Below, piece after piece: positions 13,001-24,233 of a stretch of 64,000 bases of DNA. A program made the translations under genes and the position numbers. The first letter of the stretch is position 1. The number at the start of each line of letters is the position of its first letter. The DNA comes from Alisma plantago-aquatica. Lineage: Eukaryota > Streptophyta > Magnoliopsida > Alismatales > Alismataceae. The notes under the pieces are model-generated. The model had not been told where the DNA came from, made no database searches, and saw only the letters and a program-made list of their open reading frames with translations. Where the stretch lies: positions 1,538,843,072 through 1,538,907,071 of the forward strand of contig OY856409.1 in assembly GCA_963693085.1 (NCBI GenBank). Direction: 5' to 3'.

Positions 13001-16000
13001 TATTATGACCCCTCCTCCCGATAACCCCCAATTAAGGGAGACCGAGAGGTCAAAGCCACACCCATAACTTCCGGATCAAAGGTTCGGCAATTAACCAAGA
13101 ATAATTATCAAATTTTAACAGACTATAATGAAAAGCTGTAAGAAAATAAACTTTTGCATACCTTTTTGAAAACTTGGATCTCTAAACCTCTATCCACTTA
13201 TGGATTCTATTCTAGCTAATCCTCCTTGTATTTTACTTCATGTATTTCACAATATGACGATTTACTGTTTGTCCTTTTGGCTTGTACCTAAAACGTCAGT
13301 GAGCCGAAGCTGGTATGTGGGGAAACCAATAAATATGCAACTATGATAACAATGTAATCATTCAATTAATCATCTAACAACTAAGATTACATTTTAGATA
13401 TAACTCTGTGATCCAAGAGTACCCTATCCTCTGTGTTGACCCCATTAAACCCCTCATGATCCACCTATCAAGTGAACCAGTTTCTAGGGTTGAGTCACAT
13501 GGAACTACTCATAGGTAGACCACTCCTTAACTCGGGGTATGCTAAAGAGTCTCATGGAACTACACGTAGGTAGCCCAGTTTCTAACTCACAGTAACCTAG
13601 ACCTTGCTCTAGGATTACCCCTTTTTAGCCCTTTTCAAAGCAACAGAGGTGGACCCGGATCTAGCCAGTTATATATGCACATTTATAGTGATAATCATAG
13701 TCACTTTATAGTTGCATGAAATAAATAGACATTCAACAGTTATTTTCAAGAAACCGATAAACAAGTTCAGAAATCACCTTGAAACTAAAGTGATTATTCA
13801 TAAGTGTAACCACATACCTGATTTGAAGCCTCAAACATAAACAAGATATCCAAATCCAACTAGATGTCCAATCAAGCAAGCCAATCAACCAATCAAGAAA
13901 ACATTGATCCTGAAAACATGTATAACACCTAGTTGTTACCATCTCATCCCAAACAACTCTTTATTGAATTAGGACACCTTTCTATGATTTCTAAGTCTCA
14001 TTAGGATGCATTAGGGTTCCTTAGATTAATTTCTCAGACTTTATCGTTTTTAGGTCAACCAATCCTAAAATAACTTTTCTACTCATAAAAACCCTAATTG
14101 CTCAAACTATCCATATTAAGGATGTTTTATGCTCAAATTAACTTAGGATCATCATACCTATGTTTATTCATGGATCTAAACAATTAAAACCATTAAAAGC
14201 CATAATTATCAAAATTTAGGGTTTCTAGGCCCATTAATGTTTATTCAAGTACGTGGAACCCTAACTTAAGACAATTATGTAATAAGATCATCTTTTAGAT
14301 CAACTTCTCTCTTAATCCATCGGAGGTGATAACTTTTTACACTTTTTGAATTGCAAGTTAAACTAGGCTTTAATTGTATTTTTATTAGAATAATGGTGTT
14401 CTCTTGATCAATATTCATATATGACATTATTTCATCCAAGCTACCGGGCAATAGATATGGATTTTGCAAGATAAAATACCTCATACCAATAGAAGATCGC
14501 CACGTCAGCAAATCGAGCTCCTTTTCTTTCTATTCCTTCTCCTGGCTCGTGGATCCCACCTTAGATCCAGTTGCCCGGCTGCCCGAACCCGCTCGCCCCC
14601 ACTTGTCTTCTTTGTGAGGCTCCCGACGCAGAGACTTTGTTTCCACGACGGAACAGAGCATCTCCGGTCTTGCTCGTATAGACCCCTCAGGGGGGGGGGG
14701 TGCCGCCCAGGAGAGGCACCCACTGCTCTGCTGGGTCAGGCTGAGATCATACGTATCATTGGGTTTCACAGAGAGGCAAGATAACGGGAGAAAGCTCCAG
14801 GCATGCTTGCCGACAGACATAGAGGATTGGTGGTAAAATTGCTTGACAGAAGGTAGTTTCTCGCACCCTGAACTTTGCGAGAAGGGATCTTACATGTTTG
14901 TGAGGGGGTTGCGTACCCTTTTATATGATATAGAAGGCGAGGAAGGGATGACGGTATTCCTCCTTGGAATCCAGGTTTCGCCCCCAAATTGGGCGTTTTT
15001 GGTTTTTGGCAAGTCAGCAGCCGTGTAATGGCTTGCTGGGTTTGCCTTTCTCTCCTTGTCTTAAAGGACTAAGATGGAGAGCATCACACAGAGGGGAGAG
15101 GGTGAACGAGCAAAGGGAGATTGTCGTTCAATGTTGGCTCGTTTCCTTTTCCTACTAGAGCAAGGTGATGACACAACCACCCTTGGATCCCAGATCCAAC
15201 GACTTTCATGCAACTCATCAAACCAAAATCAGAAAAAAATAATTAATCAGTTTAGAAATAATCGTAACATTCAATGTGAATCCTTACACTTTAGGAAATA
15301 TTTGAAAATTAATAACTCCCAAACCATGCCTCCTTTTAATCTCAAATTTTAAGGGAAAGTTAATAATAACTTAATTTTTCATCATGCCAAATTTGGAATC
15401 ATTATCTAACAGAAAATGTGCCTTTTCTTTAGGTGCAAGATATTACTCAAATATGTATATTTGTCACCTATTTTCTCTTTCTTATTTTATTATTTCCCAT
15501 ATTTATATTCCTTGTAATCCAAGAAAGCAAGTGGGGTTCGAATTATTACTCATCATGACCAAACCCTCACTTCTCTCTTCATTTCTTGCATTACCTCCTT
15601 TATTTGAAATATTCTACTTATTATTATTTGTTAAATATCTCTTTTTGAGGATTTGTCTTTATCTTTCTTTTTATTTTCCTCATTGGCATTCTTTTAACAT
15701 TAGTAATCCTTTGGATACGAAATTCCACCAAGGATAACTCAATTATACCTCTTTTCACTTATTTTCCACATTTTATCATTGTTTTCAATTTCTTTCTTAA
15801 TAAAGAAATATTTAATTGATCTTTTCTTTTCTTATTGCATTCTCTTTGCAACTTTGGACTCCTTGGAACCCAAGAGGCACGAAATCCAAATTTGTATTAT
15901 ATTCTTTTGCCTTATAGAGGTTTCTACATCTTCTTTTCTCAAAAATTCAATTATTCGTTCACTAATTGAATTTTCTTGTTATTTGGGCCTAATAGACAAT

Positions 16001-16141
16001 AAAGCCCACAACCCAAACATCAAGGCTATTGTAAATGAAATACATTTATTCAAACTAAATTTTATCATTATTTGTTCAAATATCTTTAATATGAGAAATT
16101 ACATTTCTCACCAAATAAACCCAAAAACTGGGGTTGTAACA
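13001..16141 (-). mobile_element. Family A LTR, copy A3 (5' LTR, 3141 bp)
   Basis: This is the right-hand LTR of the array and the 5' LTR of the minus-strand element. It matches LTR A2 throughout but lacks about 90 bp near 14313 and has an 11-base G run at about 14690-14700. It ends GGGGTTGTAACA at 16141, where LINE-type sequence begins. The first five flanking bases (TTTCC at 16142-16146) would be one target duplication, but the partner lies outside the window. Confidence 0.85.
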
Positions 16142-16579
16142 TTTCCCCTCAGTGTTAAATACCTTATTCTCTACAGCTAGCTGACACACTAATTTGATAT
16201 TAAAAATTCCATATTTATGAAGTATTCATTTGTCACCGTCCTCTCTGTAATCCTCCAATGGGGGTCACATTCCCATAATATCAACTACTATTTTATCTAT
16301 GAACCAATCTTGTAGAAAATGCACATCCTAACTGCTGTCATCTGTCACAATGATGGACACTCTCGCATGTCATCCAAATCTGGTGCAATGACCCTTCATG
16401 GATTGAGTTTCAGTTTAGCCCTAGACTTTACCCATGCATCAATGCTAAATATTCTTTTTCCTACCATTGACAACTACTGACCTGGTATGCGCTTAAACCA
16501 TTTCCATGTTTCTCCTGATACTTCTGCACAAACTAGATCCTAACACTTTGAACACCATCTTTGTAGTATACATTCTCTT

Positions 16580-16690
16580 CATAAGTTTGACCCACTATGT
16601 CTCTCTACCTGTGCACACATCCCACTGAGCTCATAATAAGTGCTTCATTATTCCCCTTCACCAAGATGACGCCCATACCTCCTTTTTTTC
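16580..16690 (-). pseudogene. LINE ORF2 C-terminal remnant
   Basis: The minus strand reads a GGMGV motif at about 16660-16682, and after frame changes an SLWVKL-like block at about 16584-16603. Plant L1 proteins carry (E)GG-x-G-x-R followed by SLW-x-x-W-x downstream of the RT domain, so order and spacing fit. The frame is broken between the two motifs. Confidence 0.45.
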
Positions 16691-17039
16691 ATTGGGGTCA
16701 AGATTTTATTCCACCATATGAGAGTTACCATGGTCTTCTCATTGCTTCCTCTCCAAATGAAGTTTCTTACCAACCTATCTATATTGTCACAAGTAGACAC
16801 ATGCAAAAGTAGGTGATTGCATAACATATGTATAAGATGAGTTTAAAATTTCTTATTCCAACTTGATTATGCCCGCTATTGAAAGTGTTTTATGCATTCA
16901 TGCATCTACTTTTTTATGTAGATTTCTCAACATGTTCAGATACAACTATTTTCTAATTCTTCCATGGAAAACCAACAATCCTATATGCTTCCCCAGATTC
17001 TCCATTTGTTGAAATCCATTGATCTACATTTTTCCTTCT

Positions 17040-17770
17040 GGCAGAGCTTGATGTTCCTTCTGAGAAGAATATATTGGATTTTTCTCTAGACAATTTCTGG
17101 CATGAACTTGCTTGAACCGATTGAGACATTTCAACATAACTTTCCCTTGGTTAATCGTAGCCTCTACAAATATTAAATATATTGTCTGCAAAGAAGACAT
17201 GACTGAAAGGCAAATTTTTATTGGTGAAGGTTGCAAGTTTCCACCTTTTCTCCTCGACTTCTTGCACAATCAGTTGGCTAAATCTATTCAAACACAAAAA
17301 AAATTGGTGATAGAGGGTAACCTTATTTAACTCATCTATATGGTTTGAAATCCTCTAACATTTCTCCTCCCCAAATTATGGATGAACTTCCTTTAGTGGT
17401 CACCTGCATAATGATAGAAATAATATTAGTCAGGATGGGTGTTCTTTTGAGTGTATCATGTATGAAATCCCTACTCATTCGATCATACTCCTTTTCAAGA
17501 TCTATCTTGAATGCAAGTATATGTTGTTGGGATATCAAGTTGTCCATAGAATAAATAAGCTCATATACCAGGATCACATTATCTGAGATATGTCTTCCTG
17601 GGATAAAGCTCATCCGCGTTGGTGATATCCAATTATTAATGATTGTTTTTAGCCTTGCCACAATGGCCTTAGTTATAATCTTGATACACACGTCATTTAA
17701 AGAATGGTCTGTATTTGACCACAACTTTCTAGATGAGATACTTTTGGGATTGGTATGATTGTCAAATTTG
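17040..17770 (-). pseudogene. LINE reverse transcriptase remnant (RVT_1 type)
   Basis: The minus-strand frame 17724-17332 (130 codons) contains NDVCIKIITKAIVARLK, FIPGRHISDNVIL and AFKIDLEKEYDR. These match the fingers/palm pattern of plant L1 reverse transcriptases (P-I-S-L-x-N-V-x-Y-K; F-x-x-G-R-x-I-x-D-N; K-D-x-x-K-A-Y-D-x). A shifted frame at about 17175-17215 gives VFFADNIF, the FADD catalytic block with the second Asp changed to Asn, then a stop six to eight residues later. The usual KAYDR is KEYDR. The copy could not have polymerase activity. Confidence 0.7.
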
Positions 17771-17974
17771 TAGTTCCTTCTTCATTCAGTTCCCCCAAAA
17801 TGGTTTCTGGATGAGATGAGTGATGGATGACTGGTCGTCGTTCTAGTTAGATTGTAAAAATTTGGCATCAATGCCATCTGGCCTCCTTTCCTTCAGTGGT
17901 GCCATGTTCCTTAGGCAAGTACGCATTTTCATGGCTATGTGGGACTTTGGCCAAATTTAGCTGTTGTGATATTT

Positions 17975-18229
17975 CTAATTCCAGGAACATTCTTGGAAAT
18001 TGGCTAATAACTTGGACCACCCCATCTTATCATCGATAAATAACTCATTGAAGTAATTTGTGATATGTATTTTGAATATCAATTCATCCTCTATCCAGTT
18101 CATCTCATTATTCCTCAACCTATAAATCTTGTTTGCATTACGCCGCACATTCAACAGTCTGTGAAATAAATTAGTACTGTCGTCTCTAAGCTTGATCCAG
18201 TCACAATGAGATTTTTTCTGCCACAACAT
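17975..18229 (-). pseudogene. LINE ORF2 linker remnant upstream of RT
   Basis: An 84-codon minus-strand frame begins MLWQKKSHCDWIKLRDDST and continues with FHRLLNVRRNANKIYRL. The pattern W-x-Q-K-S-x-x-x-W-x-x-x-G-D-x-N-T-x-F-F-H is characteristic of the region between endonuclease and RT in plant L1 ORF2 proteins. It lies where expected between the two domains and shares their orientation. Confidence 0.65.
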
Positions 18230-18689
18230 CTCTTCTTTGTGGAGTATCTCCTTTAGCTAGTTTTGTATATGTATCACACTATATTAAATATTTGGCTTAT
18301 ATTTCTATGCTACTTTCTTTTAAGGCACTAAGAGATAAATTTGAACTAAGTTTTTCCTTTGATTAGTCCTCTTTTTATCATTTTTATCCCACTTATCGAT
18401 AGTCTCAATGATTTTCTTTGCCGAATCACTAAACTTGAGTTCATTTGTCTAATTTGTATGTAACCATTTATTAAAATCCTCCTTTTCATTCCACACCACC
18501 CACATGCGGAGCCTCCTTTGCTTGTAAACCTAGTTTCCTCTCAAAGTTATAAGGATTTGTGCATGCTCTGAGCATGCTCTCTCTACAAATTCAACCTTGA
18601 AACGGGTTTGTAAGTTGAGCCAGAGATGATTGTCAACTGCTTGATTGAGTCTGGATTGTAGGATTCCTATCTTAAAGGTCATGATGAGG

Positions 18690-19230
18690 CATTAGTATGT
18701 AGTCCAGAAAGACCACAATCTGTCAAAGCCTCTAGAAAATCATTATAGTTACCTCCATCATTCTTCTTAACTCTTGTTTTCTCCATTGGATTGAGGTCAC
18801 ATTAAAATCTCTAACTGCAATCTAAGAGTCCTCCACTTTTCTATGATTCTTATAATTTGGTTCCACAACAAGTTTCTCCCTGAACAAAGGGTGCTACCAT
18901 ATTTTACTATAAGAAAAATCTTGGTGTCTACTTTACAATGGATCAATTGTTTATGGCAAAAAATAATATACACTTTGTGATGAAATCCCTTCCACAACAA
19001 CAAAACCCCTCTAGAATAACCTATGACTTCAACTTTATGTGAATGAGAAAAACTCATGTTTCTAATAATCCCCATGGCCTCTTGTACACTTGTTCTTGGC
19101 CCATACAAAGTGAGAATCAATACCTTGTATTTTTGTACTCGCTCTTTTAGATCGAGCTGGGTATCCCTACGACAGATACCATATATATTCCTGGAGAGAA
19201 CAATCATCAACACATTGGTGTAGAAGAACC
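18690..19230 (-). pseudogene. LINE endonuclease/exonuclease/phosphatase domain remnant
   Basis: The minus-strand frame ending at 18797 carries a segment with KYKVLILTLYGPRTS and GYSRGVLLLWKG. These resemble the plant L1 endonuclease pattern in which a protein-interest motif is followed by S-x-G-x-S-G-G-LW. Slightly downstream a frame reads VRDFN, corresponding to the catalytic GDFN motif with Gly changed to Arg. Stops interrupt the frame several times. In intact L1 elements this domain nicks target DNA. Here it is a relic. Confidence 0.6.
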
Positions 19231-19675
19231 ACCTCTACTAGTGCCTCTTCTACTGGTTTTTGTACATGGGTTTTCTTCCCTCTTTTATGGGAAGAAAACA
19301 TGGGGTTTTCCCCACTCGTAAAAACTTTCCATTTCTTAAGATGAATACCTACACTAGTATTTTCCATTGATCCAATATTCCTAGTGCTTGAACATCCAGT
19401 TTCTCTAAAGATTAAGTTACAATGTTCCAATGGGTTTTCCATGAAGATATTCCCTTTCACCACCGTGTCTCTAGTTAAGAAAACTACTTAGTGATTACCC
19501 TCATCATTGATCTTATTCTTCCCAGTTTGTCTTAGGGTGCCTTTTGTGTTCTAGTTACCTTTATTTCTCCTATTTGTCTATCTTCCATTATTCATTTGGT
19601 TCTGCTTCTGTTGTTTTCTGTTATTCCTTGTGATCTATTTTCTTTCCCTCCAGTCAATCCCCTTCCTCATTATCC

Positions 19676-20731
19676 ATTCACCTTAAGGTGGGAAAACACA
19701 TTAAAAATGTATCCCACATATGAAATTGTTGAACTCATATCAAAACCCTAGAAAATCGCCACTTTCTTCTTCCTTTCAACTACGAACCCTAGGAATGGAG
19801 ATTTATGGAGAAACAGTGAAAAAGGGAAGATTTGATATTATTTCAAATAACATTATAGGAGAGAAGGAATATTGACATGTGAGATAAGATTCACCAGAAA
19901 GGATATGCAAAAAAGCTAAATTTTCTTGATTTCATCATATCTTGACTTGTGAATCCCTAGGTCAACATCTCCACCACTTTCTCCTCTCAAAACCATAGCT
20001 CTGCTCTCTCTCTATAATTTCGTTTCTCTAAAAGGGATCAAGAAATATGAGAGTTCCTTGAGTGCTAGGTTGATCATATAGAGCAATTAAAAATTCTTGG
20101 TTCAATTGCCAATTGGCCCTACTTATACTTTCCTTTATTTCAGCAGAATTTACTGTCATTGAAATATCACTGTAAACCATATATTTCATAGGTCAAACCT
20201 CCTTCACAAATTATGAAAATTTATCATGGAGTCTAAAATGTCGTTTCAAATATCTTGTAAAAATTTGATATCATTTCCAGCAACGAATAAATAAATAAAA
20301 ATAAAATTCGATGCTACTAAACAACAATATGTAACATGGCCGGTCAAATTATAGTATGACCGAGAATCATACTAAAATAACTTATATTTTGCACTAACAT
20401 TCATGATTGAGTTATCCATATCATATCTAAAATTCAAGTAACTTCAAGTTATATAAAAATATGAAAAATCATTTGCCATACTACTATCCTGATCAAGTTT
20501 CATATTTGTGTACTATAAAAACCCTAATTTTTGGTGATTAGGGTTTACACTTCACAAACCCTAATCCTTCAAACTAAAATCATTATTATATTTCCTTCTT
20601 AGATTTGAAATATCACAATTAAGCTACCATCATTGATTGGATTTAAGATTTAAATGATGTTCAATCTAATTAATCATATAATCATTCAAGTAGACCCTAG
20701 TTTACCAATGAGCTAAGATGTGGTCATAACA
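19676..20731 (-). mobile_element. Family B LTR, left copy (truncated)
   Basis: About 1.05 kb that aligns by eye with 38687-39726, including long shared blocks (for example around 19725-19850 with 38735-38860) but with clear divergence. It ends GGTCATAACA at 20731, as the right LTR does at 39726, and is followed by a polypurine tract. The left two thirds of the LTR are absent and LINE sequence begins instead, so this LTR was truncated by deletion or rearrangement. Confidence 0.75.
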
Positions 20732-20746
20732 ATTCTTCCCCCCTCA
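20732..20746 (-). other. Polypurine tract of family B
   Basis: The minus strand reads TGAGGGGGGAAGAAT directly before the LTR start TGTTATGACC. Position and composition match a plus-strand priming site and confirm the minus orientation of family B. Confidence 0.7.
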
Positions 20747-22857
20747 AAAAAGGTTTCGTTCCAAAAACATAAATACATAATAGAAGTATATTTAAGGTTT
20801 ATTTTAAAATTTTGAAATATTATATGTCATTATAATCTTGTATTTCACATTTGAATACTATTCAACCTTGAGTTCTTTGTTTACTATTTTAACCACAACA
20901 AATTTCAAACAAAGCCTCTCAATTACAACAAAAGAATTATCTATGTCATCATCAATAAAAGGAAAGTGAAAGACAAATCAACCATTTTTAATCATATCAT
21001 GATCTCTTGAGGTGTTACCTTAGCACTGGGAATCTGGTCCAATTGTCACAATTTATACATTTCAATTTGTACTATTGTTCTTTATCACATCAGTGTAACT
21101 AAAGAGAGGTTGTTATTTTGAAGTTTACTATTGTGCCAGTCAGATGGCAAAGCAATCACAAGGTACAAGACTCGATTTAGCAAAAATTGTACAACGATGA
21201 GATGGATTACCAGTATGAATGGCTAAAGCCATATCACCCTTTTCATTTTGTTTATTTCTCACACATGTACAATTGAAATCATACGTAAAGCAGATTTACA
21301 TCCCTAAATATAACTTGAACAAATTATTCTTTCAAAAAACAAATTCATGTATTACTAAAAGCCATTTGTTTTGATTTATCTTCTTATTCATTACTACTTG
21401 AATCTTCTTATCCATCTCATTTTGATCATATATATTAAACATCTCTAATCATTAAAATATTCAAGGTAAGAATGGATAATTCATCATTCTTTCTAACACA
21501 ACAAGAATTTATTTCTTCTCGCACTTCCCTCATGTTGTACTTTTTTCATATCACACTTCTTATATTTCAAATCTATTTCTTATCCTCCATTCATAGTCAT
21601 TTCAATGATGTTTATCTATCTTTCTTATTTGCTACGTATAAACCATGGATTACTATCGCTACTATTTTCTTCTCATATTGTTGATCTCAAGATTTTTATT
21701 ATATAGAGATGTTAGTGCTCAAGGTCAAATCACTAGTGGCATACCTTGAACTACTAAAATCCTAAACATTCTAGGGTTTGATCCTTATCTACTATATGCA
21801 TGATTTTACTCCCTTAAAGTCTTCCTTATATTTGCCACTTGAACTTCCTTTCTCTTACATGGCCATTCAGATAGATTCCTTTCTTAATTTACCCTACTAG
21901 GGTTTCAACATCATATAATGTGTCATTAATACATTCCATAGATGTGTCTACCATGAAGGATTATTCTTTATATAGAATTCTTTTTTTTATTAATTCATTC
22001 CCACATTGCTCTCATTAAGGAAGATACCAAAGAGAAGATGACTTTTAAGATTTAGAATTGTGAACTACAAGTATTCACTTAACTTATTCCTCATATCTAG
22101 GTCTATTTACTCATCATCAAGTAGACTAGACTATTTAGCATTTTCTCGCATTTCATAATTTCTCATTTTTTATCATCTACATTACTCCCTCATGTGTCAA
22201 CCCATTCTTTATTTTGTATCATCCTTTAAATATATGTTACACTTCCACCTACCATCTTAAACTTCTACTTATCTCTTATGATTATGTTGCTCATTCATGT
22301 GTATGATTATGTATTCCATAACACATATATTTCTTATTATCATTTTGCTAATGTGAAGCTAAAAATTTAAATCGATATTCTCCCTACTAGTTTCATCTTA
22401 TGTTTAATATATTACATGTCCTTTATTTCAAATCAAATGGCTCATGCAAGGGTCAAACATAGTTTCTCTTTCAATCAAGCTTTTCTATTTTGAATATAAT
22501 TTACCTTTATATGACTTCTTCATTTTTCAGGTGCAATTTTGTTCTTATTTTGAGAACAAGTTTCATTTCATCACTAGGAGCCTATTAATACACTTGATGG
22601 AAACTAGGTTGTTACTCTATATAAACTTTGAATCAAAAGGTAGTAAGGATGAATACATTAAACTTCATAATAGAAGTATGCATTCCATGCTCTCAATTAT
22701 ATCATGTAATACTCCATCCTTAATCAAACTCATCATTTCCAACATTTTCTCTTTTGTTTCATCTGAGTTTCTTATCCTAGTCTTATAATTTACATGTTCA
22801 TCTAGTTCTGTTTGTGTCAGTTCTTCTGAAGACTCTTTCACTTCTATGTACTTTTGG
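20732..22857 (-). mobile_element. Family B internal region, left part
   Basis: About 2.1 kb between the family B polypurine tract and the first CACTA end. I see no gag or pol motif on either strand; plus-strand ORFs (21472-21684, 22444-22788) do not resemble known domains. From 20751 on it is part of the 3483-bp duplicated block. Removing the CACTA and the duplication, family B internal DNA totals only about 3.2 kb, so this is a non-autonomous, large-LTR type element. Confidence 0.6.
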
Positions 22858-24233
22858 CACTACTACAGATCCAGCCTTTGGTGTCGGTTATTTAAGCCCT
22901 TTTCGTGACGGTTTCCAAGCGACGCCTATGTGGGTGCCGCTAAAAGTAGAACCCTGTCAGCGTCGGTTTTCCAACCGACGCCAAAACGCTTCGCGCCACC
23001 GAAAATGCGCCAGCAGGGCCCCATCAACGTCGGTTCTAAGTAACAAAACCGACACTATAATCATCCGCGCCACAAAAAGGGCACCATCTAGGACTCTATC
23101 GACGTCAGTTTTCTACTAATAACTGACACCATATCATCTGCCGCCACGGTCATGCTGGCCAGAAGATTGTGCTGTCCAGTACGATCGTACTGCCCAGAAT
23201 GGCGTCGGTTGTTTACTAATAACCAATGTTATATCACCTGCCACCACGGCCGTGTTGTCCAGCACGACCGTGCCGGCCAGGCTGTCTGGCAACATTAGGC
23301 TGCGGTTTTTTTCTATTAATTGACGCTGTAAATCTTTATTGTCAGTTTTAGACAAATAACCGACGCCTATGGTTTGATTTTTTTCTTATCAGTTTGCAGG
23401 CCTGTTGTGGCTAGTCGCAGGATGAGAACCTACAGTTTAGTGGAACGGAACTACAGGTTTACAACATCCATTAATATTAGCCAACAAACAGGCCACAAAC
23501 CTGCAAAATCAATAAATATTCTTTTCACACATTCACACATAGGTAGATACATTCAGACATCAATTCAATTTTCACATTCACACATGTTGAAACATTCAAA
23601 TACATGTAGAAACATTCATACATGTAGAAACGCATGTATAAACATTCATTTGCAAAATATCATACATGTATAAACATTCATTTACAAAATATCAGTCATG
23701 ATCGCTATCAGCATCCCAATTATATCTTATAGTCCCCACTAATTGTATGGCTCTTACCCATTCTTCTCTTACGTCATTTAATAATTCCATCGTATATGGA
23801 GTATGTACATCTTTTAAGGCTTTACATGTAGTGGGGTCAGTTTTAAACACCTGCAAAGATAATGATATATATCTGAATAATATATAAATAAGATTGATAT
23901 ATTTCATACTATCTAATGAGACTATATATAATACCTTAGGTATGGCATTGATTTCATCTGCATGTTTGATAATCATGTCCATAAACCGCATCACATAGTA
24001 TGCACATGCCCAAACATTGTCTTGTGTAGCACATTATAAAATAGATAAAAAATATAAAAAAATACAAATAAGCACAGTTCACATAAATAATATATAGATT
24101 GGAATCGGGAACTTACTTTCACATTCTCCCAAATTATTGGCTGGTTCTTTTTACTGGGGACCTTTCCTCTAGCCTTTTTGAATGCATCTAAACCCCTACA
24201 TGTTAATGTAACATAGTAAATTGCATAATTAAA
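22858..24233 (-). mobile_element. Truncated duplicate of the CACTA 3' end
   Basis: This begins CACTACTACAGATCC with TGG just outside (22855-22857), as the complete element does at 26341. It contains the left subterminal repeats and the last exons of the second CACTA gene, then stops abruptly at the duplication junction. It has no partner terminus of its own. With the terminus at 35546 it could in principle form an alternative, larger unit (22858-35546) also flanked by TGG. Confidence 0.9.
23692..24233 (-). pseudogene. Duplicated 3' exons of the CACTA C48-protease-like gene
   Basis: A copy of 27175-27716. Minus-strand exon readings include KKARGK followed by NQPIIWENVK (about 24120-24190), the cysteine-box exon ending YYVMRFMDMIIKHA (about 23945-24000) and a last exon ending at TGA 23692-23694. 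The 5' part of the gene is missing because the duplication ends at 24233, so it cannot be expressed as a complete protein. Confidence 0.75.

Larger units (their letters stand above)
16142..19675 (-). mobile_element. Degenerate L1-type LINE
   Basis: Non-LTR retrotransposon sequence in minus orientation. From high to low coordinates it holds a pre-ORF2 segment (about 19170-19460), an endonuclease-like part (about 18690-19210), an RT-proximal linker (about 17975-18230), reverse transcriptase (about 17040-17770) and a C-terminal part (about 16580-16690). All frames are broken. It abuts family A at 16141 and a truncated family B LTR at about 19675. No poly-A tail (poly-T on plus) is seen at the left edge, so the 3' end is probably cut off by the family A insertion. 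Confidence 0.75.
20751..24233. repeat. 3483-bp direct tandem duplication, copy 1
   Basis: The block repeats at 24234-27716 with a constant offset of 3483. It covers family B internal DNA and the first 1376 bp of the CACTA element. I found four differences: 22679 T/26162 C, 23128 A/26611 G, 23185 T/26668 C and 23433 C/26916 T. The junction at 24231-24233 shares AAA with both outer breakpoints, a 3-base A-tract microhomology. Confidence 0.97.

Noticed and set aside
16142..19675. Possible endogenous plant pararetrovirus, because of the RT
   Set aside because: The RT block order (F-x-x-G-R-x-I-x-D-N, FAD-x) and the endonuclease-like segment are those of an L1 LINE. No coat or movement protein motif is seen.
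22444..22788. 114-codon ORF present twice (also 25927-26271)
   Set aside because: It is present twice only because of the 3483-bp duplication. No start context, domain or splice structure supports a gene.
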